From Paraburkholderia sp. FT54 (GTDB lineage Bacteria > Pseudomonadota > Gammaproteobacteria > Burkholderiales > Burkholderiaceae): DNA of 64,000 nucleotides. The DNA is taken from contig NZ_CP134195.1 of assembly GCF_031585635.1 (NCBI RefSeq), positions 2,542,001 to 2,606,000 of the forward strand, in the 5' to 3' direction. The notes beneath the pieces were generated by a model. That model was not told where the DNA came from. It worked only from the letters and a program-made list of their open reading frames with translations, and did no database searches. Shown in pieces: positions 46,959 through 55,360 of the stretch. The position numbers and the translations under genes are program-made. The stretch's first letter is position 1. Each line of letters begins with the position of its first letter.

Positions 46959-49574
46959 TCAACTCTTCCCACCCGCCTCACCCGCCGTCGGAATCTGCGG
47001 CGGAATCGGCGCGGTTTGCCCGGTCGGCGGCGGTGCCGGTCGCGGTTCATGCGATACATCGCGCGCCACGGCGAGCGGCGCATGCACCGCCCGCGCCGCC
47101 CCGGTCTGCGCATGCTCATGCGGATGCGGAACGAATCCCGAGACTTCATCGTCCTGCAAAGGCTGCCCTTCGCTATCCTTCGACGACGTGTACACACGCA
47201 TCTGCGGCACCGGAATCTCGATGCCCGCCTCGTCCATCTTGCGTTTGAGGCGCAGATTGAAAGCGCGCGCCACGCTCCACTGCTGCAACGGCCGCGTCTT
47301 GATCTGCCCTTTCACGACCATCCAGTTCGGATCGAAACGGTCCAGCCCCCACACCTCGATCGGTCCGAGCATCTCGCGGCGGTAACGGAAGTCGGCCATC
47401 AGATCGGCGCCGACTTCGCGGATCAGTTGCGTGATCTGATCGACGTCGGTGGAGAACGACATGCGCACTTCGAACACCGCATAGGCAAAGTCGCGCGACA
47501 GGTTCTTGACGATCTTGATCTGCGAAAACGGAATCGCGTGAATCGCGCCCTGGCCGTCGCGCAGCCGCACGGTACGGATCGACAGATGCTCGACCGTGCC
47601 CGCGTGCCCGCCGTCGACGTCGATCCAGTCGCCCACCGAAATCGTATCCTCGATGATGATGAAGAGCCCCGTGATCAGGTCGGTCACGAGCGACTGCGCG
47701 CCGAAGCCGATCGCAAGGCCGATCACGCCGGCGCCCGCCAGCAGCGGCGTGACATTGATACCGAGATTCGCCGCCGTGACGATGCCGGCGATCGTCATGA
47801 TCGAGACCAGCAGCACGTTGCGCACCAACGGCAGCATCGTGCGGGCGCGCATGCTCGGCGCACGCGCCTTGTTGCGCGGGCCGGCCGGATTGAGCGCCTC
47901 GGTGATCGCCGTGTCCACCAGGATCCACAGCAGCCAGGCAATGAACACCGTGGCGACGATCGCCGTCACCGCATGGGCGATACCGCGCGCGGCGACGTTT
48001 TCCTCGACCACCGCGGCGAGCGACACGCCCCACAAACGCGCCGCGAGCTCGAAGAAGAACAGCCAGATGAAGAGTGTCACCAGCGTACCGAAAAAGCGCA
48101 GCAAGCGCGTCAGATACGGCGAACGGCGACGCGCCCGCGCGCTGCGCGGACGCGTCAGACGCAATACGATGGCCGACAGGAAGAACGCCAGCACCAGCAG
48201 GGCCGCGGTCACCACCGAAATCTGCAACACGTTCTCGCTCGAGCCCGAACCGCCGAGCGTGGCCACTACCGAGGCGCCTGCCAGCACCAGCACGGGCACG
48301 TGCCACAGCGCGGCGAGAACTTCGAAGGCGTCGGTCGCGGCCTTGTGATTGGTGCGCTGCTCGTAAGGCCGGTTGCGGATCAGATGGGCGACCGGCCGGC
48401 GAAACGCAAGCGCGAAATAGCCGGTGAGGACAGCAGCCGTCATGTTGGCCGCCGTCGAAATCAACGCAGCGAGGTTCGAGCCGAGTTGATGCGCGACGTC
48501 GTAATTGACGGCGGCGTCGCCAAGCGCGCCGCACACGCCGACCACGAACAGCACGCGCCGCGCGTGATCGATCAGCAGGCGCACCGCAATCCGCCGATGC
48601 CCCGAGCCGAACAGCGAAAACATGATCAGGCAGATCGCCGAAAACACCGCACCCGCGACGATCGCATAGGCGACCACCATGCCGAGCGTGCGCCCGAGCG
48701 CGTCGGGCATGGCGCGCACGAACAGCAGCGCGGCCACGAAGGCGATGATCCAGGGTCCCACGCGGCGCAGCGCGAAGATCAGCAGTTCGCGCGTGGTGGG
48801 ATTCGGCTGGAGCCCCATGACGATGCCGAAGCGCCGGTAGAGCCGGTGTTGCACATAGATCAGCGCGCCGGCACATGCGCCCCAGCCGGCCAGCATCGCG
48901 AACATGGAGAATAGAATGCGGCCGAAGCTCTCGTGCCCCTGCCCCGAAATGATCGTGTAGAGCTCATTGCCGGCCGCGTTGAAGCGGCCGCCCCAATAGC
49001 GGACCGGCGTGCGGCCTTGATGTACATCGGATTCGAACGACGCGATGCCCGACGCGATCGCGCCGAGCAAGCCGGGGCTCGGTTGCGCGGGCGCGGGCGG
49101 CGCGACGTTTTGCGAGACGTCGCGCAGCTTTTTGAGCTGGGCGACGAGCGCGGTGCGTTGGCGGTCGTTGTCGAGCGTGGAGATCACGCTGTCGAGCGAG
49201 CGCGCCAGTTCCGCCTGACTCGCCGGCGACGGCGCGGACGCCGCCTCTGCCGCCGAAGCGCCCGAGGCGGAGGATGCGGGCGTCGCCGTGACCGTCGCGC
49301 TGTTGATCAGGCTCTGCAAGGCCGGGATGACCGGCGTACCGGTGGCTGCGCCGGCGGCAAGCGCGTTCGCGGGCATCCAGCCGATGCACAGAATCAGCGC
49401 GACGAAGACCGCAACCGCCCATGCGCCGAGCCGCGCCGCGCATTGCGGGCGCGCACCGCGACGGGCGTCGCGTGCGGTATGGCCAGAAGAGGAATGAGAG
49501 GCGGCGTGGGTCGCCGGCTGCCCGCCGTTGGACGGCGCAGCCTCGGACTCACGCCGCAACGGGCATGACTGCAT
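46959..49574 (-). CDS. Large MscS-family mechanosensitive channel
   Basis: This 871-residue MscS-superfamily channel relieves osmotic down-shock. It has an N-terminal signal or membrane segment (AVAVFVALILCIGWMPANALA), an Ala/Ser-rich periplasmic part, about ten membrane helices and a C-terminal MscS domain. The pore-lining region is LLAGAGVIGLAIGFGAQSLV, followed by the beta domain (EDTISVGDWIDVDGGHAGTV). The C-terminal tail is Pro-rich. The ATG at 49574 is chosen because it precedes the membrane signal; a frame extension further upstream is unsupported. It resembles YbdG/YnaI-like long forms, but the exact type is open. Confidence 0.9.
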   Translation of the reverse strand: MQSCPLRRESEAAPSNGGQPATHAASHSSSGHTARDARRGARPQCAARLGAWAVAVFVALILCIGWMPANALAAGAATGTPVIPALQSLINSATVTATPASSASGASAAEAASAPSPASQAELARSLDSVISTLDNDRQRTALVAQLKKLRDVSQNVAPPAPAQPSPGLLGAIASGIASFESDVHQGRTPVRYWGGRFNAAGNELYTIISGQGHESFGRILFSMFAMLAGWGACAGALIYVQHRLYRRFGIVMGLQPNPTTRELLIFALRRVGPWIIAFVAALLFVRAMPDALGRTLGMVVAYAIVAGAVFSAICLIMFSLFGSGHRRIAVRLLIDHARRVLFVVGVCGALGDAAVNYDVAHQLGSNLAALISTAANMTAAVLTGYFALAFRRPVAHLIRNRPYEQRTNHKAATDAFEVLAALWHVPVLVLAGASVVATLGGSGSSENVLQISVVTAALLVLAFFLSAIVLRLTRPRSARARRRSPYLTRLLRFFGTLVTLFIWLFFFELAARLWGVSLAAVVEENVAARGIAHAVTAIVATVFIAWLLWILVDTAITEALNPAGPRNKARAPSMRARTMLPLVRNVLLVSIMTIAGIVTAANLGINVTPLLAGAGVIGLAIGFGAQSLVTDLITGLFIIIEDTISVGDWIDVDGGHAGTVEHLSIRTVRLRDGQGAIHAIPFSQIKIVKNLSRDFAYAVFEVRMSFSTDVDQITQLIREVGADLMADFRYRREMLGPIEVWGLDRFDPNWMVVKGQIKTRPLQQWSVARAFNLRLKRKMDEAGIEIPVPQMRVYTSSKDSEGQPLQDDEVSGFVPHPHEHAQTGAARAVHAPLAVARDVSHEPRPAPPPTGQTAPIPPQIPTAGEAGGKS

Positions 49575-49752
49575 GGCAATCCGTAAGAAAACGGGAGACG
49601 CCAGTGTATCCGCAGTTTTATCGGGAGCAACCGAACTTGCGTAACCGAATGTTAGGACACTTGCACGGGCTCGACGCTTATGACGGCCGCGCGTGAGACC
49701 TGACGTCAGCCTCACGGTGCCCGCGCGCGGCCGGTTCAGCCTCGTTTCAAGC

Positions 49753-50400
49753 TCAATAAGCGACCGTTGCGATCTGGCGGATGAAACGACCCTGCTCCAG
49801 TTCATCGACGAAGGCGATGGCGTAATCTTCGGCGGAAATGCGGCTATTGCCCTCGGCGTCGGCCAGCAATGTATTCGCGCCCGTGCGGAATTTGCCCGTG
49901 CGCTCGCCCGGCGCGATGATCGCGGCCGGCGCGAAGCATGTCCAGTCGAGGTCGGTCACGCCGCGGTAGTAGTCGAATACCTTCCGATGCGCGAGCGCGA
50001 TCGGCTTGTAGGCGTCCGGAAAACCGTCCGTATCGACCAGTTGCTGGCCCGGCGCAACTTCGAGCGAACCCGCGCCGCCCACCACGACGAGGCGCTGCAG
50101 GCCCGCCGCGCGCACGCCTTCGACGAGCGCGTGAGTCGCTTTGTCGAGTGCCGCGAGATCGTCTTGCGGCGGCGCATAGGCGCTCGCCACCACGTCGTGA
50201 CCGCGCACCGCGGCGCCGACGCTCGCGGCGTCGAGCAGATCGGCTTGCGCCGCTTTCAGATTCGCCACATCGGTCGGCACGCGCGCCGGATTGCGCGCCA
50301 GCGCCGTCACCTGATGCCCGCGGCGCGCGGCTTCCGCGGCGATCCGCGAACCAATCATGCCGGTGGCGCCGAACAGCGCAATCTTCAACTGTTTGCTCAT
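49753..50400 (-). CDS. NAD(P)-binding oxidoreductase (NmrA/YwnB-like)
   Basis: This 215-residue atypical short-chain protein has a Rossmann nucleotide motif (IALFGATGMIGSRIAAEA), followed by LVVVGGAGSLEVAPG and FDYYRGVTDLDWTCFAP. It resembles Bacillus YwnB and other NAD(P)H-binding proteins near Rrf2 regulators. The start at 50400 follows a good AGGAGC ribosome site. The upstream region carries TGTAA-N9-TTACA, the same operator as the Rrf2 gene next to it, so it is the likely target of that regulator. Confidence 0.88.
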   Translation of the reverse strand: MSKQLKIALFGATGMIGSRIAAEAARRGHQVTALARNPARVPTDVANLKAAQADLLDAASVGAAVRGHDVVASAYAPPQDDLAALDKATHALVEGVRAAGLQRLVVVGGAGSLEVAPGQQLVDTDGFPDAYKPIALAHRKVFDYYRGVTDLDWTCFAPAAIIAPGERTGKFRTGANTLLADAEGNSRISAEDYAIAFVDELEQGRFIRQIATVAY

Positions 50401-50427
50401 TTTCAATGCTCCTGTCATTAGCAAATA

Positions 50428-50446
50428 TGTAACTACATCGATTACA
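50428..50446 (-). promoter_or_regulatory. Rrf2-type operator upstream of the oxidoreductase gene
   Basis: The palindrome TGTAA-N9-TTACA lies about 28 bp before the ATG. The same arms and spacing recur in the rrf2 promoter at 51025-51043. Confidence 0.65.
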
Positions 50447-50455
50447 TATAATGGG

Positions 50456-50479
50456 AAAAAAAGCGGGGCGTGAGCCCCG
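50456..50479 (-). terminator. Intrinsic terminator after the Rrf2 gene
   Basis: The minus strand reads a CGGGGC/GCCCCG stem with a 4-nt loop followed by a C and T7. It separates the Rrf2 gene from the oxidoreductase gene, so each is its own transcription unit. Confidence 0.85.
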
Positions 50480-50542
50480 TTCGTTGAGAGGCGCGTGTTT
50501 CGATTGATCGACACGCACCTTCCGCACTGCTTGTTTGCTACG

Positions 50543-50998
50543 TCACCCGTGCGAGCGCTTCTTGCGTTCGCGCAGCCTCTCGGCCCGCACCACGTCAGCC
50601 GTGGCGTCGGCCAGCGTGCGCGCGCCGAGCGAGGCCTCCATGGCTTGCTGCGCTTCGTCGATGATGCCGCGCAGCACACCCTGGATATTGCGCCCGACCA
50701 TGCACGCCGGATTCGGCTCTTCGCGATGCAAGGCGAATAACTGCGCGTCGTCTACCGCACGATACACCTCGAGCAGCGTGATCTGCTGAGGCGCCCGCGC
50801 CAGCAGCGCGCCGCCGCCCGCGCCGAGCTGCGAGACGGTGAGGCCCGCCTCCGCCAGCATGCTCAGTAGCCGCCGGATCAGCGCGGGATTCGTATTCACG
50901 CTGCCCGCGATCATGTCCGACGAAAGCGGCACGCCCTCCTGCAACGACAGCAGCGCGAGCACATGCACCGCGAATGAAAACCGGCTACTCGTGTTCAC
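50543..50998 (-). CDS. Rrf2-family transcriptional regulator
   Basis: This Rrf2-type winged-helix protein (151 residues from the GTG) has SSRFSFAVHVLALLSLQEG at the N-terminus and the HTH region SVNTNPALIRRLLSMLAEAGL. Only one Cys (PACMVG) is found in the usual cluster region, so an Fe-S cluster of IscR/NsrR type is unlikely; it is YwnA-like. The predicted promoter places the transcription start near 51025, so the GTG at 50998 with AGGACGGG upstream is preferred over a TTG at 51022. The operator overlaps its -10, indicating autorepression. Confidence 0.85.
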   Translation of the reverse strand: MNTSSRFSFAVHVLALLSLQEGVPLSSDMIAGSVNTNPALIRRLLSMLAEAGLTVSQLGAGGGALLARAPQQITLLEVYRAVDDAQLFALHREEPNPACMVGRNIQGVLRGIIDEAQQAMEASLGARTLADATADVVRAERLRERKKRSHG

Positions 50999-51024
50999 AG
51001 CAAACCCGTCCTGCGACGACAATG

Positions 51025-51043
51025 TGTAACCATAGTAATTACA
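51025..51043 (-). promoter_or_regulatory. Rrf2-type operator overlapping the rrf2 -10
   Basis: The palindrome TGTAA-N9-TTACA covers the -10 hexamer of the rrf2 promoter. The arms and spacing are identical to the site at 50428-50446. Confidence 0.65.
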
Positions 51044-51060
51044 TTTAATCGGAGTGTCAA
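51032..51060 (-). promoter_or_regulatory. Sigma-70 promoter of the Rrf2 gene
   Basis: The minus strand has a perfect TTGACA and TACTAT with a 17-bp spacer, one of the strongest promoters in the window. Confidence 0.75.
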
Positions 51061-51085
51061 ACGACGAGCCAATCTGGCCGGCATG

Positions 51086-51559
51086 TCACTTGTCCATCTG
51101 CTTCTGGGCATCGCTCGAATCGCCCGCTGACGACGAAGCCGATGCATTCGCCGACGACGCCGAGCTTTGCGCCGACCATTCCTGAAGCTTGCGCCCCGCC
51201 GACTCCAGGCTTTGCCCGGTCAGCGACGCAGCCTTGCCGAGTTGCGCATTGGTCGCGCTCGCCGCGCTCTGCAGATTCGCTTGCGCAGTCGAAGCCAGCG
51301 CGTTGGGGTCGATATTGATCGTCGGCGCCGAGGCGGATTCGAGGTTCTGCTGGGCGGCGGATTTGGTCGCGTCGACCTGCTGGCCGACGTAGCTGGCCGC
51401 CTGATCGAGCTTCTGACCGGCGACCTGGGCTGCGTCGTTGAGCTTGCCGGCAACCTGCCCGGCTGACGCGTCGTTCTTCTGACAGGCGGCCAGCCCGCCA
51501 AACACGACGGCCACGAACGCGACACGGCGCAGCAAAGATGAACGGATCGATGAAATCAT
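51086..51559 (-). CDS. Putative lipoprotein, Ala/Ser/Gln-rich
   Basis: This 157-residue protein has a signal peptide with a lipobox (VVFGGLAAC, Cys near residue 26). The mature part is low-complexity, helical and rich in Ala, Gln and Ser (AAQVAGQKLDQAASYVGQQV), likely a coiled-coil or amphipathic repeat. I do not recognise the family. Its start overlaps the stop of the upstream GNAT gene by 4 bp, so the two are translationally coupled. Confidence 0.75.
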   Translation of the reverse strand: MISSIRSSLLRRVAFVAVVFGGLAACQKNDASAGQVAGKLNDAAQVAGQKLDQAASYVGQQVDATKSAAQQNLESASAPTINIDPNALASTAQANLQSAASATNAQLGKAASLTGQSLESAGRKLQEWSAQSSASSANASASSSAGDSSDAQKQMDK

Positions 51560-52047
51560 GATTGAGTGTGAGCCGCGTCGAGCGGCTTCCGCATGCGAAA
51601 ACGCGCCAATGATACGCCGTTGCGCTGCACGCGCTCCTCAGCGCGTACCTGGAAGCCCGCTCGCTCGAAGCTGCGCCGCGCGCTCAGGCTTACGCCGGCG
51701 CCGAGTTCCACCGCGCCGCCCGCGTGGGCGGCGGCTTCGAGACGCATCAGCGATCTGGCCGCGAGGCCTTGCCGCGCGTAGCCTGGCGCCACGTACAGCA
51801 TCTCGACGTGATCGGCTGGATAAAGCTGCGCGAACGCAGCCGGCCTGCCTTCGTGCAACGCCACGAGCGTCAGGCCGCGTGCGAGCCGCGCGGCAAAAGC
51901 CGGCACGTCGGCGGCGGCCGACGCCCATGCTTCACGCGCCGCCGCATCGTAATCAGGCGCGGCAAGCTGCGTGACCGCGGCATGAAACAACGCGGCAAGC
52001 GCCGCCGCATCTTCGGCGCGAAACGCGCGCCATTCGATCGTGTCCAT
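51556..52047 (-). CDS. GNAT-family N-acetyltransferase
   Basis: This 163-residue acetyltransferase has the GNAT acetyl-CoA signature at VEMLYVAPGYARQGLAARSLMRLE (motif A, R-x-x-G-L/A) and SARRSFERAGFQVRAEE (motif B). The substrate is unknown. It is followed by a lipoprotein gene with a 4-bp overlap. Confidence 0.9.
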   Translation of the reverse strand: MDTIEWRAFRAEDAAALAALFHAAVTQLAAPDYDAAAREAWASAAADVPAFAARLARGLTLVALHEGRPAAFAQLYPADHVEMLYVAPGYARQGLAARSLMRLEAAAHAGGAVELGAGVSLSARRSFERAGFQVRAEERVQRNGVSLARFRMRKPLDAAHTQS

Positions 52048-52155
52048 AGCGTGATCCGTCGCGGTTGTGTCAAACGTAGTGGAGTAGACTGCTTGAGCTT
52101 ATATGAGCATCAATGATGCATTCGCTGTGTTCCGTTGATCAATTGGAGGCATACG

Positions 52156-52737
52156 ATGGCGGCAAAGAAAATTCTGTTTCTGACTGGCGACTTCGCCGAG
52201 GATTACGAAACGATGGTGCCGTTTCAGGCGCTGCAGGCAGTCGGCCATGTGGTCGACGCGGTCTGCCCCAACAAGAAGGCGGGCGACCGGATCAAGACCG
52301 CGATTCACGATTTCGAAGGCGACCAGACTTACACTGAAAAGCCCGGCCATCAATTCACGCTGAACGCGACCTTCGACGACGCCGATCCGCGCCAATACGA
52401 CGCGCTCGCAATCGCCGGCGGTCGCGCGCCGGAGTATCTGCGGCTCAATCACAAGGTGATCGAAGTCGTGCGGCAATTCGCCGAGGCGGGCAAGCCGATC
52501 GCGGCTATCTGCCACGCCGCGCAACTGCTGGCCGCCGCGGATGTGATCCGCGGCAAGCGCATTTCCGCTTACCCGGCCTGCGCGCCCGAAGTGAAACTGG
52601 CGGGCGGGGAATACGCCGACATTCCGGTCGACGCCGCGATCACCGACGCCAATTTCGTCACCGCGCCGGCGTGGCCCGCGCATCCCGAGTGGCTGCGCCA
52701 GTTCCTCGTGCTGCTCGGCACGCGCATCGAACTCTGA
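52156..52737 (+). CDS. DJ-1/PfpI family protein
   Basis: This 193-residue protein has the DJ-1/PfpI glutamine-amidotransferase-like fold. The nucleophile elbow is [10 protein letters not shown] with C119 followed by H120, and the conserved Glu is at position 15 (GDFAEDYE). Members are glyoxalases, deglycases or peptidases; the specific activity is open. The GGAGGCATACG ribosome site fixes the start at MAAKKILFL; an earlier Met is out of reach of it. Confidence 0.92.
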   Translation: MAAKKILFLTGDFAEDYETMVPFQALQAVGHVVDAVCPNKKAGDRIKTAIHDFEGDQTYTEKPGHQFTLNATFDDADPRQYDALAIAGGRAPEYLRLNHKVIEVVRQFAEAGKPIAAICHAAQLLAAADVIRGKRISAYPACAPEVKLAGGEYADIPVDAAITDANFVTAPAWPAHPEWLRQFLVLLGTRIEL

Positions 52738-52877
52738 TCTTTTGCCTTGTCGATCGGCGAGCGCCGTGTCCCTGCGGCAACGCGCTCGCCAAAACTGCCC
52801 TTTATTTGAGACTAGTCCGATAGTTCGCTGCGAAAGGCTTTCCTATAGTCGCGGGTTGACCTGGGGAGTGTTTTTCG

Positions 52878-53201
52878 ATGGAACTGACCGACTGGATTGT
52901 CATTCTTGCCGTCGTCCTGATGGCAATTGCTTTTTTCTGCGGACGTACGCCGGCCACCTGGTCGCACGAAAATCGCGCGCGTCGCCTGGCAGGCACGCGC
53001 ATGCTAGGTCAGGCCGCGTGCTCGGTATGGGCCGCGCTGTTGATTGCCACGCGTGGCCTCTTTGCGCTGGACGGCGTGGCCGGTCTGCGCCCCGCGCCGC
53101 TCGAAGCCCTGACAGGCGTCTCCATCCTGATAGCCTGTGCCTGCTACTGGTCGATTCGCGGCAGCAAACTGCTCAAACCACGCCGTCTCTTTACCGCGTG
53201 A
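52878..53201 (+). CDS. Small membrane protein of unknown function
   Basis: This 107-residue protein has about three membrane helices (DWIVILAVVLMAIAFFCG, MLGQAACSVWAALLIATRGL, ALTGVSILIACACYW) and basic loops. I do not recognise the family. It is convergent with the histidine kinase gene, whose stop codon lies 3 bp away. Confidence 0.65.
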   Translation: MELTDWIVILAVVLMAIAFFCGRTPATWSHENRARRLAGTRMLGQAACSVWAALLIATRGLFALDGVAGLRPAPLEALTGVSILIACACYWSIRGSKLLKPRRLFTA

Positions 53202-53204
53202 CGA

Positions 53205-54950
53205 CTACGGCGTGCTGATGCCGGGCTGGGCATCGGCGGCATGCGCGGCGCCGCCGCTTCCGCTCTTTCGATCGCGAGTTTCCAGACCCGGGCGGGCATC
53301 GCGAATGGGTTGAACACCCACCGCCGCCAGTGGCGCTTGCATATTCACAGCCAGTGGCGCGATCCGCACCTCGGCTTCGGGTAGCGATAGATAGAACGTC
53401 GTACCCGCGCCTTCTTTCGACTCCACCCACACACGTCCGCCATGCCGTTCCACCACCCGGCGCACGAGCGCGAGGCCAATGCCCTCGCCGGCCGCCACAT
53501 TGCCGTGCAAGCGCTGAAACGCGTTGAATAGCCGTGGCAAGGCGACCGCCGGAATGCCCAGACCGTTGTCCCTCACGTAGAAGATGCGCAGCGAGTGCAC
53601 ACCAGGGGGTGCCGGTGTCGTACCGATCTCGATCCTGCCTTCCCGCGACGGGTCGAGATAATTCACCGCATTGCCGACCAGGTTCGCGAACACCTGTTCC
53701 AACGCAGTGGGATCGCCCCACACCGCCGGCAATTCGTGCACGCTGACGTGAGCGCGCCGTGCCCGGATCGAGCCTTGCATCGCGTCGATCACGCGCGGCA
53801 CGATATCGCGCACCTCGACCTTTTGCTGCCGATACTCCACCCGGCCGACGCGTGACAGCCGCAACAACGCGTCGATGATGTGCGAAGCGCGCAGCACCGC
53901 CGTCTGCAGATAGTGCAGCGCTTCGCCAATGTCCTCCTCGACTACCCGTTCGATGCGCTGCCGCGTCTCGGCCGCGAGCGACGACTCGCGCACCGCGGCG
54001 CGCAGTTCATCGCACGAGCGATTCAGCTCTTTCGAGAAGCCTTGCAGGTTCACCAGCGGCGCACGCAGATCGTGCGATACGCTGTAGATGAACATTTCGT
54101 TTTCCTGGGTCTGCTGACGCAGGGTCTCGTTGATCCGCGCCAGTTCGCCGGTGCGGCGCGCAAGGTCGGCCTGGAAACGCGCCTGGATGCGCTCCGCCTC
54201 GAGCAGGCGTCGGCTGGTCTCGTGCAAGGTCAGATCGAGGCGCGCGATTTCGTCGCGGCCGGAACCGATCGGCGCCAGCGGTTCATTGCCGGCGAGGCGT
54301 CCGGCGTTGTCGGCGAGGAGCGCGAGCCGCCCGCGCACACCGCGTGTGAACAGCCAGACGGCCAGCGCGACGAACAGCAAGGAGCCGAACACGGCCGCGA
54401 CCACCAGGGTTTGCTGCCGCTCGCGGGCGGCGTCGGCGGCATTCGAACGAAGCGTGTCGAGACGCCGCTCTTCGGCCTGAAACGCCGCGAGTTGCTGACG
54501 AAACCGGTCGAGCACATCGGACGGCGCGAGATCACGGAAGCGCGCGAGCACGTCGCGTCGCCGGCCCGAATGCAGCATGTCCTGAATGCGATCCGACCAT
54601 TGCCGGTAAGCCTGCACCGCCTGGCGCACCTGAACCACGCGTTCGACTTGCGCCGGATTGTCGGCGACCAGTTCGGCCAGTTCATCGATGCGCCGGTCGA
54701 CGTCTATCCACACCGTCACGGGTGTGGCAAAACGGGCGTCGTTGGCAAGCACCGCGCCGCGCAGCGCTACCGACTCGCCCAGCACCGGCTCGAGGATCGC
54801 GGTGGTCTGACGCAGCACGTCCTGGCTATGGATCGCCCAGCGCTCCGCCTGCGTCGCATCCGCCTGCGCCTTGACCAGTCCGGACAGTAGCGCCAACTCG
54901 AAGAGCGCCGGAATCGCGATCAGCAACAGGCCTTTAGTGGTCAGTCTCAT
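53205..54950 (-). CDS. Orphan sensor histidine kinase with CHASE3-like input
   Basis: This 581-residue inner-membrane kinase has two membrane helices (about 8-27 and 187-205) flanking an all-helical CHASE3-type periplasmic domain. A HAMP-like linker and coiled coil follow. The HisKA box is SVSHDLRAPL (His near residue 292), and the HATPase domain has N (NLVGNAVNY), G1 (DNGLGIP) and G2 (GEGIGLAL) boxes. The C-terminal tail is disordered. No response regulator gene lies next to it, so the partner is elsewhere. Confidence 0.92.
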   Translation of the reverse strand: MRLTTKGLLLIAIPALFELALLSGLVKAQADATQAERWAIHSQDVLRQTTAILEPVLGESVALRGAVLANDARFATPVTVWIDVDRRIDELAELVADNPAQVERVVQVRQAVQAYRQWSDRIQDMLHSGRRRDVLARFRDLAPSDVLDRFRQQLAAFQAEERRLDTLRSNAADAARERQQTLVVAAVFGSLLFVALAVWLFTRGVRGRLALLADNAGRLAGNEPLAPIGSGRDEIARLDLTLHETSRRLLEAERIQARFQADLARRTGELARINETLRQQTQENEMFIYSVSHDLRAPLVNLQGFSKELNRSCDELRAAVRESSLAAETRQRIERVVEEDIGEALHYLQTAVLRASHIIDALLRLSRVGRVEYRQQKVEVRDIVPRVIDAMQGSIRARRAHVSVHELPAVWGDPTALEQVFANLVGNAVNYLDPSREGRIEIGTTPAPPGVHSLRIFYVRDNGLGIPAVALPRLFNAFQRLHGNVAAGEGIGLALVRRVVERHGGRVWVESKEGAGTTFYLSLPEAEVRIAPLAVNMQAPLAAVGVQPIRDARPGLETRDRKSGSGGAAHAADAQPGISTP

Positions 54951-55178
54951 CCGTGCGCCTGGAGGTCGATGGCCCGGCAGATCATGCTCGGGAACGGCAC
55001 ATTATGTCGGCGATTGTGCAGGAAAACAAAGAGGGCACGCCATCGACCAGGCATACGCCGCCACGTGCGCCGGCGTGCGCGATCAGTGCGCATCGAATGT
55101 CAGGTTATTGAATTAAACGTAAATCAAATCGAATATTTCGCCCCGTTTTGGTTCTCTCGATTCCCAATGAAAGATTCA

Positions 55179-55195
55179 TGCACATGAATTGTGCG
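55179..55195 (+). promoter_or_regulatory. NtrC-type enhancer site
   Basis: TGCACATGAATTGTGCG fits the NtrC palindrome TGCAC-N7-GTGCA except for the last base. It lies about 100 bp upstream of the sigma-54 promoter, a normal enhancer distance. Confidence 0.55.
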
Positions 55196-55295
55196 TTTTT
55201 GTGCAACTAGAGGTGCGGCGACGATCACTCGCCCGTTGCGCAAAATGCACGCTTACTCCCATAGCGGTGCGAATCTGCACCTCATCGACGCGCGT

Positions 55296-55310
55296 CGGCA
55301 CAAATTTGGC
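55296..55310 (+). promoter_or_regulatory. Sigma-54 promoter of amtB
   Basis: CGGCACAAATTTGGC has GG-N10-GC spacing with a good -24 (GGCAC) and an acceptable -12 (TGGC). It lies 51 bp upstream of the amtB ATG. Confidence 0.55.
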
Positions 55311-55329
55311 CCACTTCTTGCGTTCATTG

Positions 55330-55352
55330 CCCGCTTTTTTGGCATAAGCGGG
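55330..55352 (+). other. Hairpin next to the amtB ribosome site
   Basis: CCCGCTT and AAGCGGG form a 7-bp stem with a 9-nt loop, ending 8 nt before the start codon. It may occlude the ribosome site; this is an inference only. Confidence 0.4.
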
Positions 55353-55360
55353 ACACATCG

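Larger units (their letters stand above)
54951..55360. other. Intergenic control region of amtB
   Basis: These 410 bp between divergent genes have no gene. They hold an NtrC-type site, a sigma-54 promoter and a hairpin in the amtB leader. The AT-rich stretch at 55100-55200 may contain an IHF site. Confidence 0.55.

Noticed and set aside
46890..48914. Plus-strand open frame of 674 codons opposite the MscS gene
   Set aside because: Arg/His-rich shadow of a clear MscS protein.
55266..55281. Second NtrC site GGTGC-N6-GCACC near the amtB promoter
   Set aside because: The half-sites face the wrong way and the spacing is one base short of the NtrC consensus.
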